Part shown: one piece after another, positions 10,056 to 18,685 of the stretch
Layout of the letters: the number at the start of each line of letters is the position of its first letter
Position numbering within the stretch: the stretch's first letter is position 1
Assembly: GCA_944326365.1 (NCBI GenBank)
Contig: CALVDR010000004.1
Span: 84,859 to 148,858 of the forward strand
DNA from: an uncultured Bacteroidales bacterium
Lineage (GTDB): Bacteria > Bacteroidota > Bacteroidia > Bacteroidales > UBA932
Direction of reading: 5' to 3'
DNA length: 64,000 nt
Notes under the pieces: generated by a model
Seen by the model: the letters and a program-made list of their open reading frames with translations, nothing else
Databases searched by the model: none
Told to the model about the DNA's origin: nothing
Program-made: the position numbers and the translations under genes

Positions 10056-10796
10056 CTATTCACCCTTTTCCAGATAGAGCTCGATGGCCTTTGCCACAGA
10101 CGGGGCGGTCGCTGTCGGTGCGGAGATTTCTATCTCAAGTCCTGCGTCCGACATCGCCTTGACCACGGATTTCCCGTATGATACGAATCTGATATTTTCC
10201 TGCTTGAAGTCCGGAAAATTCTCGAAAAGGGATTTTACGTCTGACGGATTGTAGAGCACTATCATGTCATAGTCTGACGGAGTGACGCTATTGAGGTCGC
10301 GCGAGACTGACTTCACGAACATTGCACTCTTGAAATCAAGTCCGTTCTGCTCGAACACCCTGGTGATGTCGTTGTTCGTGGAGTCGGAGGTGGCTATCAG
10401 GAATTTCTCGCCCTTATGTTTTGTCCCTATAAGGGAAATGAGCGATGACGGAGTGCCGTCGCCATAGAAAATCTTCCGCTTGCGGTATACGATATGTTTC
10501 TGAAGATACATCGCTACCGCTTCGGTAGTGCAGAAGTATTTCATCGTTTCCGGAATCTTGACTCTCAGTTCGTTGCAGAGATGGAAAAACGCATCTATGG
10601 TCGATCTGGCCGAAAATACTATGGCGGTATGGTCGAGAATGTTCACTCTCTGGCCTCTGAATTCCCTGGAGGAGAGAGGCTCTATCGAAAAGAAAGGGAC
10701 AAAATCGAAATTGACCCCGTATTTCGCAGTTATCTCCGAATATGGGGAGTTCGCTTTCGGAGGCTGCTGTGAAATAAGAATGTTCCTTACAGTCAT
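10056..10796 (-). CDS. hemD: Uroporphyrinogen-III synthase (HemD)
   Basis: Closes hydroxymethylbilane to uroporphyrinogen III in tetrapyrrole synthesis. The 246 residues show the weakly conserved two-lobe HemD pattern: ILISQQPPKANSPYSE, IVFSARSTIDAFF, FCTTEAVAMYLQ, FLIATSDSTNND and MIVLYNPSDVKSLFE. Identification rests on this pattern and on the order DUF4271-hemD-rnpA-yidD. It starts one base after the stop of the DUF4271 gene and its stop abuts rnpA. Confidence 0.88.
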   Translation of the reverse strand: MTVRNILISQQPPKANSPYSEITAKYGVNFDFVPFFSIEPLSSREFRGQRVNILDHTAIVFSARSTIDAFFHLCNELRVKIPETMKYFCTTEAVAMYLQKHIVYRKRKIFYGDGTPSSLISLIGTKHKGEKFLIATSDSTNNDITRVFEQNGLDFKSAMFVKSVSRDLNSVTPSDYDMIVLYNPSDVKSLFENFPDFKQENIRFVSYGKSVVKAMSDAGLEIEISAPTATAPSVAKAIELYLEKGE

Positions 10797-10797
10797 A

Positions 10798-11421
10798 TCA
10801 TAAAAATACTGCCGGAAGTACCAGAATTCCTGCCGGCAAAATTTCCAGGGCGCAAAGATACAAAAATGACGTTAAAAACGAGCAGGAGTTGTTGAAAATT
10901 TGAAACTTTCTGAAAACGGAAAGCAGATACAGCGACAGAATCACATAATAGAGCACGGTCCTGGAAGTTTCCATGGAAACTTTTGAAAAAGAGCATATTC
11001 CGGCTGTGGCCAAAACGGCTGCCGCCATGATGCAGAAATAGCTCCATGATACTCTTCGGGCAAATTTGAACGTCTTTTCGCCGCCTTTCGGCTTTCTGAC
11101 CAGAATATAAGGTACGGTTCTGACCATGAGATATCCGGCGAACACGCCGAAGATGCATCCTGTATATGCAAGGCCCTGTACATGGCTCAGGAACTCCGGA
11201 TCATACAGCCGGTAGCAGGATATTGCCAGACAGAACGGAACAGTCATGTATATGGCGAAAATATTCCGGTCATGACTGAGTTTCATGCTGTTTTCCAGGT
11301 TGAGACATTCTTTCCATCTGAGCAGGCATCCGGCCAGGGAAGGCAATATCCCTGCAATGATTCCGATCAGAAGGATTCCGGTGATGACCCAGACTCCTGC
11401 AATGATTCCGATGATATCCAT
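10798..11421 (-). CDS. DUF4271-type membrane protein
   Basis: Polytopic membrane protein of 207 residues with about five hydrophobic segments (including GIIAGVWVITGILLIGIIAGIL, here divisible as residues 4-25, and a C-terminal helix). A DUF4271 protein commonly lies next to hemD in Bacteroidetes, which is the main reason for this name. Its function is not known. It directly abuts yciH upstream (no spacing) and hemD downstream (one base), so it belongs to the same transcript. Confidence 0.75.
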   Translation of the reverse strand: MDIIGIIAGVWVITGILLIGIIAGILPSLAGCLLRWKECLNLENSMKLSHDRNIFAIYMTVPFCLAISCYRLYDPEFLSHVQGLAYTGCIFGVFAGYLMVRTVPYILVRKPKGGEKTFKFARRVSWSYFCIMAAAVLATAGICSFSKVSMETSRTVLYYVILSLYLLSVFRKFQIFNNSCSFLTSFLYLCALEILPAGILVLPAVFL

Positions 11422-11766
11422 TTAATTGCCTCTCTTTGCTTTATACCCCATTTCCTGCAGGAGAGCGGTCACCTTGTCCCTGAAGTCCCCTTGAATGGTG
11501 ATTTCCCCGTCTTTGGCGCTTCCTCCTACTCCGCATTTCACTTTCAGGGTCCTCCCAAGTTCGGCCAGGTCTTCGGCCTTTCCTACAAAGCCTGTCACCA
11601 ATGTGACCTGTTTGCCTCCCCGATTCCGCCTGTCAATGGTCACTGTGAGTTTCTGGGCCGACGGCTCCGGCGTTTCGGTTTCGGTGTCAATTTCCTTTTC
11701 GTATTTGAAATCAGGATTGGTCGAATAGACCACCCCGAGTCTTTTTTTCCAGTCGTTGTCTGCCAT
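11422..11766 (-). CDS. yciH: Translation initiation factor SUI1/YciH family
   Basis: Bacterial eIF1-like protein thought to influence start-codon fidelity, though its role in bacteria is poorly defined. Of 114 residues, the C-terminal 75 form the SUI1 fold, with RRNRGGKQVTLVTGF, LKVKCGVGGSAKDGEI and IQGDFRDKVTALL as family signatures. The first 40 residues are an acidic, Glu/Thr-rich tail. It is the first gene of the five-gene minus-strand operon ending with yidD. Confidence 0.94.
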   Translation of the reverse strand: MADNDWKKRLGVVYSTNPDFKYEKEIDTETETPEPSAQKLTVTIDRRNRGGKQVTLVTGFVGKAEDLAELGRTLKVKCGVGGSAKDGEITIQGDFRDKVTALLQEMGYKAKRGN

Positions 11767-11793
11767 TTGTTAAATCTTTACGGTAAATTCATG

Positions 11794-11801
11794 CAAAAAT
11801 A
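11794..11801 (-). promoter_or_regulatory. Promoter -7 box for the yciH-yidD operon
   Basis: On the minus strand TATTTTTG matches TAnnTTTG and lies 27 bases before the yciH ATG. A -33 element is not obvious. Confidence 0.45.
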
Positions 11802-11810
11802 CTGGTATCG

Positions 11811-12482
11811 TTATTTTAGGATGGAGAGCAGGAGAGGTTCCATGATCTTGTAGCCGGCCAGGCCGGGATGTACACCGTCGTATGAGTATTTCCTGGGGAA
11901 GGAGCCGTCTTCGGCAGCGAGTGCAGAGTGATAGTCGACATATGGAATCCTGTTCTTCTGTGCATAGGCCTTGATCATCCCGTTGAGTTCCGCGATTTTT
12001 TCCGCTACTCCGGTGACGGATTTTCTCCAGTGGAACTGCACCGACGGCGTGACGGAACAGAGAACAGGTCTGATTTTGTGAGCTTTTGCCAGTTCGCACA
12101 TGGATTTTATGTTCCCGAGAATGTTTTCCGGTGAAATGCAGCCTGTGTTGCAAGCGAGATCGTTCGTTCCGGCGAGGATGACCACGTATTTCGGATGCAG
12201 CTCGATGACATCCTGACGGAAGCGTATCAGCATCTGCGATGATGTCTGGCCCGAGATGCCGCGGCATACGATGTTGTTTTCAGGGAAAAAGTCAGGGTCT
12301 TCGCGATCCCAGTTGTCGGTGATGGAGTCTCCCATCAGTACGGCCAGCGGCTTTTCCGTGACTTTTTCATTGTCGGCGGCATACCTGCCGAACTGTGCCC
12401 AGTCCGTGTCCGGTGCTATCTGGGCTGATGCGCATATTGCCGTAAGCGCGAGCAATGCTGTTAGGGTCAGTTTCCTGTTCAT
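11811..12482 (-). CDS. Secreted SGNH/GDSL hydrolase (acetylhydrolase type)
   Basis: Periplasmic or secreted serine esterase of 223 residues, with signal peptide cleaved near ICASA-Q. All SGNH blocks are visible: nucleophile Ser53 in MGDSITDNW, block II glycine in CRGISGQTSSQM, block III AGTNDLA, and the Asp/His pair in DGVHPG near the C-terminus. Relatives are annotated as platelet-activating-factor acetylhydrolase-like or sugar acetyl esterases. It stands alone between the yciH operon and PUL 1, so whether it assists that locus is open. Confidence 0.88.
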   Translation of the reverse strand: MNRKLTLTALLALTAICASAQIAPDTDWAQFGRYAADNEKVTEKPLAVLMGDSITDNWDREDPDFFPENNIVCRGISGQTSSQMLIRFRQDVIELHPKYVVILAGTNDLACNTGCISPENILGNIKSMCELAKAHKIRPVLCSVTPSVQFHWRKSVTGVAEKIAELNGMIKAYAQKNRIPYVDYHSALAAEDGSFPRKYSYDGVHPGLAGYKIMEPLLLSILK

Positions 12483-12620
12483 AATGTGATGTTTTTCTGT
12501 TTTGTCGGGTATGATTTGTAAAGATACTACATTTTGAGCAGATTATCTGTCCAAATTGTAACTGAATTTCTACATCCCGATAGTCATAATAAACGGAAAA
12601 CTGAACTTTTTTCTTAATTT

Positions 12621-12914
12621 TACGTGAGTTCGATGAAAAGAACGTAGTGAATTTCAGAGAACTACCTCTTTTAGAGGATTCGTAAAACGAATCCGTGGGT
12701 AAGTCCTCCCCTCGATAGGCCTAAGAAAATCCCCCTAATAGGGGGCAGGGGGTTAAGACAGGGCCAGTCTTTCGAAGAAAGACGTAATTGGGTGACCGAG
12801 TCACCCAATTTAGGTGGGGTGACACGTAAAATGAAGGGAGATTTCGAAGAAATCGTAACGTCAGTTCGATGAAGTCTCTGGTACTGAGTAGAATAATTCG
12901 TCGAACTGACGTTA
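12621..12914 (+). repeat. Interspersed repeat family, copy A
   Basis: Begins TACGTGAGTTCGATGAA and ends TTCGTCGAACTGACGTTA. The last 59 bases form a hairpin of near-perfect 18-base arms (12856-12873 and 12897-12914) around the loop TCTCTGGTACTGAGTAGAA. The middle holds a GC-rich module (12727-12755) also found at 9382-9410. This copy fills most of the 513-base gap between the SGNH gene and the AAA remnant, and it marks one side of PUL 1. Confidence 0.9.
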
Positions 12915-12995
12915 ATTTTGTTAATTGAAACAGTCTGGAAACATTGTTTTATACCTTGATGAAGGTTTTATACTTTAATAAAGGCAGTAGATTGT

Positions 12996-13211
12996 ATGGC
13001 TTCATTGCATATTAAGAATTTCGGTCCTATTTCGGACTCGACGAAAATAGACATGACACTCGTCTGCGATTTTATCGAGGCCGTATCTTCACAGGATGAA
13101 TCAAAGCTTACAAGCAGCATAGACGCCTCAATAGAAAGCCATGTAATGGGATTCCGTGCGGAAAAGAGCCGCCTGTCCAATAAAAAATCCAAGATGCCCG
13201 TTTCAAAGTAA
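12996..13211 (+). pseudogene. Remnant of an AAA-type ATPase gene
   Basis: Seventy-one codons. The first 20 residues (MASLHIKNFGPISDSTKIDM) match the start of AAA ATPases of the OLD/RecF-like class found in Bacteroidales, but the Walker A region that should follow is missing and the sequence continues into 48 unrelated Ser/Lys-rich residues before a stop. This suggests an internal deletion. The end overlaps the 3' end of the GH3 gene by nine bases. A translated micro-protein cannot be excluded. Confidence 0.5.
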
Positions 13212-15554
13212 CGGAATTTGCACGGTCAGCCTGGCGCATTGCACATCACGGCTGTCAGGCCCTATCATAATGTCAAAGTCCCCGTTTTCAACGACGAATC
13301 TGGCAGACAATGGTTCAGATGAGCCTGACATGTTGTACTGGTCAACTGAATACCAGCCCAGCATGTCAGGACTGATGTCAAATTCCACTTCAGCACTTTC
13401 GCCGGCTTTAAGGAAAATCCTCTTGAAGCCTTTTAGTTCCTTGACAGGACGGCTTTCAGATGAGACCACATCACGAATATATAATTGCACTACTTCATAA
13501 CCATCATATTTGCCAGTGTTGCTGACTGTCACCTTTGCCTTGACAGAACCATCTCCTGAAATAATGGAATCTGAAAGCGTAATTGGTGAATAAGCGAAGG
13601 TGGTATAGCTCAAACCATAACCAAAAGGATAGAGAGGCTCGTTCGGACAATCTATCCAGTTGCTTGAATATCTGCAATAATCCTTGGCGTAGGGATCCCT
13701 TCCGGTATTCTTCATATTATAGTAGACCGGAATCTGACCGACGCTGCAGGGGAAACTCATTGTAAGCTTTCCAGAAGGGTTCACATCTCCGAAAAGAACA
13801 GATGTAATGGCAGCCGCGGCTTCAGAACCGCCGAACCATGTCTCAAGAATGGAGGTCATAGCCTTATTTTCCCAGGCAAGCGTCATCGGACGGCCAGAGA
13901 AAAGCACCATAACAATCGGCTTTCCTGTAGCATACAGGGCTTCAAGCAACTTTTTCTGACATCCTGGAAGGCCAATATCCGTACGGGAACCGGACTCTCC
14001 ACTCATAAAGGCGGTCTCTCCCACCGCAGCTACCACAACATCTGAACTCCTGGCGATGGACACGGCCTCACCTATCATATCTTCCAAAGGTCGCTTGTCC
14101 CACCGCACGGCATTCCTCGGGGATGTCTGCTTTTCCAACTTCTCATTTTCGAGGACATTACATCCCTTTGCATAGCTGAGGTTTATCCCCTCCTGCTTTC
14201 TCATTTCATCAAGCAAAGAAGCATAATCATCTCTGGCGGCAACGGCCCAGCATCCCTGATATTGTACCCCGGCATCTGCAAGAGGGCCCACAAGAGCAAG
14301 TTTCAGATTTTTGCTCAGAGGAAGCAGCTGCTTGCCATCAACTTGTCCGTTCTTCAGAAGCACAAAGGTGGAAGCGGCTATCCTTCGTGCCTCAGCACGA
14401 TTCTCATCCGTATAGATCCTCTGTTTTCTGGATGGTTCGAGGTATTTGTACGGATCATTGAACAGGCCGAGTTTCCATTTTGCTTCAAGAACCCGGCGGC
14501 AGGCAGCATCTATTTGTTTCTGGCTCACCTTTCCACCTTCAAGGGCCTTGTCAAGTGTCATGCAACCAGCAGTCACCATATCCATGTCCAGACCGGCATT
14601 CAGAGACATCACAGCCGCATCCTCCTTTGACGCAGCAACCCTGTGGTTGACAAGTTCTCCGACTGCGTTGTAGTCAGAAACGACAAAGCCATTAAAACTC
14701 CACTGATTTCTAAGCACTTCGGTAAGAAGCCACCTGTTTGCAGTCGAAGGGCAGCCGTTCAGGTCATTGAACGAAGTCATCACTGAAGCGACGCCCTCTT
14801 CAATGGCAGCCTTGTAAGGAGGAAAATATTCGTTGTACATACGCGCCGGGCTCATGTCAACCTCGCGGTAATCCCGGCCTGACTCTGTCGCACCATAAAG
14901 GGCAAAATGCTTCAGGCAAGCCAGCATGTTGCTGTCTTCCGAATAGTCCCCGTCACCCTGATAACCCCTGACCATGGCTCGGGCATAAAGACTGACCAGA
15001 TAAGGATCTTCCCCAAAGCCTTCAGCACAGCGACCCCACCGCGGGTCACGGGCAATATCAACCATCGGATTGAATGTCCAGTTGACTCCGTCAGCCGTTG
15101 CCTCAATTGCAGAAATTCTTGCTCCTGTCTGCACATCCTCCGGATTCCATGAGCAGGAAAGTCCCAGAGGAATCGGGAAGACGGTCTCATGTCCGTGTAT
15201 CACATCCAGACCGACAAGAAGTGGAATCCCTAAACGGGATTCCTCAACTGCGGCTTTCTGATATAAAAGGACATTCTCATAGCCATAAGTATTCAGGATG
15301 GCACCAACTCTCCCGGCCCTGATGTCTTCCAGGACGTTTTCACATTTCTGATTGCCTGTTACCACCGAAGTGTTCGGAACAGAAGGAAGATTCATCTGCC
15401 CCAATTTCTCCTCAAGAGTCATACGGGACATCAGATCATCAATGAAGGAATCCATTTCCCTCTCAGATGTTCCCTTATTGGAGCATGAACAAATAAGCAA
15501 TGCAGCAACAGAGAGTAATGCCGTCAGTATATGAGAATGTCTCTTTTTCATCAT
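13203..15554 (-). CDS. Glycoside hydrolase family 3 (BglX-type beta-glycosidase), PUL 1
   Basis: Periplasmic exo-beta-glycosidase that trims oligosaccharides from the non-reducing end. From the chosen ATG it has 783 residues: lipoprotein-like signal (ALLICSCS), GH3 N-terminal barrel with nucleophile Asp294 in VVSDYNAVGEL and substrate motifs DIARDPRWGRCAEGFGEDP and KHFALYGATESGRDY, the C-terminal alpha/beta sandwich, and a fibronectin-III-like tail. The ATG at 15554 overlaps the upstream stop (ATGATGA), so the two genes are coupled; the longer open frame upstream is inside the neighbour's coding end. Typical substrates in this subgroup are beta-glucosides or beta-xylosides; which one cannot be decided here. 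Confidence 0.94.
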   Translation of the reverse strand: MMKKRHSHILTALLSVAALLICSCSNKGTSEREMDSFIDDLMSRMTLEEKLGQMNLPSVPNTSVVTGNQKCENVLEDIRAGRVGAILNTYGYENVLLYQKAAVEESRLGIPLLVGLDVIHGHETVFPIPLGLSCSWNPEDVQTGARISAIEATADGVNWTFNPMVDIARDPRWGRCAEGFGEDPYLVSLYARAMVRGYQGDGDYSEDSNMLACLKHFALYGATESGRDYREVDMSPARMYNEYFPPYKAAIEEGVASVMTSFNDLNGCPSTANRWLLTEVLRNQWSFNGFVVSDYNAVGELVNHRVAASKEDAAVMSLNAGLDMDMVTAGCMTLDKALEGGKVSQKQIDAACRRVLEAKWKLGLFNDPYKYLEPSRKQRIYTDENRAEARRIAASTFVLLKNGQVDGKQLLPLSKNLKLALVGPLADAGVQYQGCWAVAARDDYASLLDEMRKQEGINLSYAKGCNVLENEKLEKQTSPRNAVRWDKRPLEDMIGEAVSIARSSDVVVAAVGETAFMSGESGSRTDIGLPGCQKKLLEALYATGKPIVMVLFSGRPMTLAWENKAMTSILETWFGGSEAAAAITSVLFGDVNPSGKLTMSFPCSVGQIPVYYNMKNTGRDPYAKDYCRYSSNWIDCPNEPLYPFGYGLSYTTFAYSPITLSDSIISGDGSVKAKVTVSNTGKYDGYEVVQLYIRDVVSSESRPVKELKGFKRIFLKAGESAEVEFDISPDMLGWYSVDQYNMSGSSEPLSARFVVENGDFDIMIGPDSRDVQCARLTVQIPLL

Positions 15555-18500
15555 TTTCTTGTATTCAGTTGTTTTATTATTTCTATCTCGTCTGCTTTGT
15601 AAGGAGTCCCGTCTTTGTGAAGAATGTCGTGGAACCACAGTTCCGGCTCGCTTCCGTCCGTGAGAACTTCCTCCCAGGAATATTTGGTGTTCGTTTTGCC
15701 GTCCACCAGGCCCCAGTTGATTGCCCCGACATTGTTTTTCTTCAGAAGAGGCATAATCGCCTGGAATGTACTACCTTTGGTGCGGGCCATATATTCAGTA
15801 CAGAACATAGGACGGTTGAATACCTGCAGGTGCTTGATTTCAGCGGCATGCACAGGCTCGGGAGCATAGTTATGGTAACTGATGACATCCGAATTCTGAA
15901 GTTGGAAGGCATTGAGCGGAGAATAAGCCTGATTTAGCATCCATATACCGCAGGTCAGCGGCTGACTTGGAATACATTTGCGTGCAATTTCAAACACCTT
16001 TTTAACCAATGGAAGACTCTGGATTCCGAGCTGATTGCCTCCCGGCTCATTGAACAGGTCCCACATCAGAATACGGTCATCCCTGCCGAATGTTGTCAGG
16101 ATATCTGTCAAGTACGACTCAACCATCTTGAACAGGCTCTCCTTGTCTTTTCGCAAAGACATTGACGGGTCTCTCACCCATCCGGAATTGTGTACTCCTG
16201 TCTTAGGTTCAGGCTGCTGCCCATAAGAGGATTCCGCCTCCCAGCAGTCGTCGAAGAAGACAAAGAACGGACGTATGCCGTGTTTCTTGCAAACATCCAG
16301 AAATACCGACATACGGTCTTTCAGTCCGCAAGGATCTCTCTGCCATACCACACTGCTGAGAAATACCCTCAAAGTATTGAAACCCAGGTCTTCAGCCCAT
16401 CCAAGTTCCTCGTCAATGCGATTGATGTCAAAGGTCTCTGCACTCCACATTTCAATCTGGTTGATGGCATTGGCTGGGATGTAATTGACTCCAGAGAACC
16501 AGGGCTGTGCCGCACTCCAGGCATTTGCCTGTTCCTCGGTCCAACGCTCGGCTGCATCATATATGCGGATAACTGTGCCGGGTGAGGAAATGTCTCCCGG
16601 AGTTGCAGCCATCGTGCCTATGCGGTTCAACACCTCTGCGGGGATGACAAGTCCCTCGTCAGTCATTTTCACAGTCTTTGAGATATCGACTGATCTATCC
16701 CCTGCAAGATCCTGAGCAAGAATCCTGAAGGTTTTCCCTTTGAGTCCATCTGCCTTGAGAGTCAATGTGCCGAATACTCCAAACACTCCGACAGGCTTGT
16801 AAATGTCCTCTATCTCGATGCTCACATCCACGCCCTTGGCTATTCTCTCGCGGCCTATCCGTCTCGGAAGAGCCGACACAGCCGTTGCCCCGTCCGGATA
16901 CCTGCTGCACAGAAGGTAAGGGCAATCCTCCGATTGGTCATCCGTTTGGGCCAGAGGCATATTGCGGCTCACTCTGGCAGGTGCGCTAGCCTTGACGGTG
17001 TCACCGACCTCGTGCTTTACCCAGGATTCGCCCTTTCCATAAATCCATTTATCTGTAAGACGCTGATTATCAACCACGACATCAGACTTAACTCCGAACG
17101 GCTCCGCAATTCTGCTCCATCTCACAGCCCTCACAATCTCATCAAGTCTGAGGTAAACATCCTTGTACTTTATCTGTGAGATTGTGTTCAAATCATTGCC
17201 GCTGACATTCAGCAATGGATGACGCATGACGCCTATCGAACAACCCAGACCAGCGGCTATGTATGCCTCATCCTCACAATTCACAAGTCCTTTCACCCCG
17301 TCCTCTGCCTTGAGGGCAAGCATTCTGGAAACGCGGTCAATTGTCAACGGTACAGAAATAACGTCATCCACATCGTAGGTGCGGTACACATCGCTGAATG
17401 TGACGTAAGGGCGAAGATTTTCCGTTGGTGTAGGACCAATGCAAGGAGCGTGTTCAATCCAAAGTTCAGGAGCATGCTTCTTTCCGAGTGCAGTCATATT
17501 CCTTCGATAGGCTGCATCATGCTCATATCTTCCCCAATCCACCTTCAGGTAGCCGACCCCGGCATTCGCGAAGGTAGTTAGCCTGTCAGTCCAGAATTCA
17601 TCTGCGGACATTCCGCCCTGCTGGTCCTCATGTGCCGCAACCCAAAGGCCCAGACCCTTCCATCCTTTTGCCTTGACTTTGTCTGAGAGTTTCTGCATCC
17701 TTTCTGCAGGAGAACCGTTTATGGAAGGAAATCTTGTCGTGTCCACTTCGTCGCGGCCATAGCCCTTGTTGGTATTGACCGGAATATCCCATGAGTCGTC
17801 GAGGAGGAAATAAAGGTCCTTGCGGACTTTAGGGAAGAAATTTATCCATCCTTGTCCGGGGCCGCTGCCGAAAATATTCTCTTCGGTCATCTCGGAGCGG
17901 ATATCGTCAGTGCCGCAATATGCATACTGGGTGTTCCAAGTGCAATAATAATTGGGAGCCTTCGAAGCCTCTGTAGGGACGAGGTTGAAATATGTGACCT
18001 TCAAAGGAGCGAAAACAGGTTCTCCCAGGACATCTTTCAAAGCCTCATTCCAGCATCCGGCAATCCACTCGCGGCCTTCAGCATTGGGATGAACCTTGTC
18101 AGCGACATTCAGCCTCTCCCAGCTGTAATTATCGGCTATATCCACCAGTCTTATACCCTCATCGCCATATCCCTTGACCAATTTGACTATTTCCCGGTTC
18201 AGTTCAGGGATATAGGAATATTTGGGCAGTTTCCCGGACGGAATCACCTCAGCAACAAGGATGATGGCATCCGGATTAATCTTGCGGATTTTCCGTATGA
18301 CTGATTTATAGGCTTTTATGATACCTTTCACCGGCTTGGTTGCAGCATCGTGGTTGTGACCGGAATGAAAGAGGACTATGTCTGCAGGGTACTCCCTATA
18401 CACATCCTCAACCGTGCTTTCTATGAATTCCACATCCTTGCCGCACCAGCCATAACAAGGTATGGACTCCTCACCGCTGCGGCTCATCCTCGGACCGATG

Positions 18501-18676
18501 AACTCCACATCATAGCCTTCCTCGAAGAGCATCCTCTTCAATGGAGACAGATATGAACCCTGTCCGTCAATACCCTCCGTTATTGAGTCACCTAAGCCCA
18601 GAATCGTGTAATTCCGGGCTTGGCAACCAATAGATAGAATACAGAGGAATAATATTATCTGTATTGTTTTCTTCAT
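15551..18676 (-). CDS. Trimodular SGNH esterase / GH27-36-like / GH-A glycosidase, PUL 1
   Basis: A 1041-residue secreted protein with three catalytic-looking modules. Module 1 (about 22-215) is an SGNH hydrolase: Ser31 in GLGDSITEG, block III HSGHNHD, and Asp193/His196 in ADKVHPN. Module 2 (about 225-690) resembles the GH27/GH36 alpha-glycosidase barrel, with YLKVDWG giving a candidate nucleophile Asp380, then beta-sandwich sequence. Module 3 (about 720-1041) is a clan GH-A barrel of the GH5-like type, with candidate acid/base Glu877 in DLFNEPGG and nucleophile Glu961 in FCTEYMA. Signal peptide ends near SIGCQA. It sits ten bases after the fimbrillin-like lipoprotein gene and overlaps GH3 by four bases. 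An enzyme joining deacetylation, side-chain removal and backbone cleavage is the natural inference; module activities are unproven. Confidence 0.8.
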   Translation of the reverse strand: MKKTIQIILFLCILSIGCQARNYTILGLGDSITEGIDGQGSYLSPLKRMLFEEGYDVEFIGPRMSRSGEESIPCYGWCGKDVEFIESTVEDVYREYPADIVLFHSGHNHDAATKPVKGIIKAYKSVIRKIRKINPDAIILVAEVIPSGKLPKYSYIPELNREIVKLVKGYGDEGIRLVDIADNYSWERLNVADKVHPNAEGREWIAGCWNEALKDVLGEPVFAPLKVTYFNLVPTEASKAPNYYCTWNTQYAYCGTDDIRSEMTEENIFGSGPGQGWINFFPKVRKDLYFLLDDSWDIPVNTNKGYGRDEVDTTRFPSINGSPAERMQKLSDKVKAKGWKGLGLWVAAHEDQQGGMSADEFWTDRLTTFANAGVGYLKVDWGRYEHDAAYRRNMTALGKKHAPELWIEHAPCIGPTPTENLRPYVTFSDVYRTYDVDDVISVPLTIDRVSRMLALKAEDGVKGLVNCEDEAYIAAGLGCSIGVMRHPLLNVSGNDLNTISQIKYKDVYLRLDEIVRAVRWSRIAEPFGVKSDVVVDNQRLTDKWIYGKGESWVKHEVGDTVKASAPARVSRNMPLAQTDDQSEDCPYLLCSRYPDGATAVSALPRRIGRERIAKGVDVSIEIEDIYKPVGVFGVFGTLTLKADGLKGKTFRILAQDLAGDRSVDISKTVKMTDEGLVIPAEVLNRIGTMAATPGDISSPGTVIRIYDAAERWTEEQANAWSAAQPWFSGVNYIPANAINQIEMWSAETFDINRIDEELGWAEDLGFNTLRVFLSSVVWQRDPCGLKDRMSVFLDVCKKHGIRPFFVFFDDCWEAESSYGQQPEPKTGVHNSGWVRDPSMSLRKDKESLFKMVESYLTDILTTFGRDDRILMWDLFNEPGGNQLGIQSLPLVKKVFEIARKCIPSQPLTCGIWMLNQAYSPLNAFQLQNSDVISYHNYAPEPVHAAEIKHLQVFNRPMFCTEYMARTKGSTFQAIMPLLKKNNVGAINWGLVDGKTNTKYSWEEVLTDGSEPELWFHDILHKDGTPYKADEIEIIKQLNTRK

Positions 18677-18685
18677 CTGAAATTA

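Noticed and set aside
12949..12983. Possible tandem repeat TTTATACCTTGATGAAGG / TTTATACTTTAATAAAGG
   Set aside because: Only two imperfect units; too short to call a repeat array, though it may include a promoter for the remnant downstream.
12968..13192. A 74-codon minus-strand frame opposite the ATPase remnant
   Set aside because: The plus strand shows a family-like ATPase N-terminus, while the minus-strand product has no recognisable feature.
15555..15638. N-terminal extension of the GH3 enzyme
   Set aside because: Those codons are in the coding end of the upstream enzyme, are Arg-rich, and precede a normal lipoprotein-like signal peptide.
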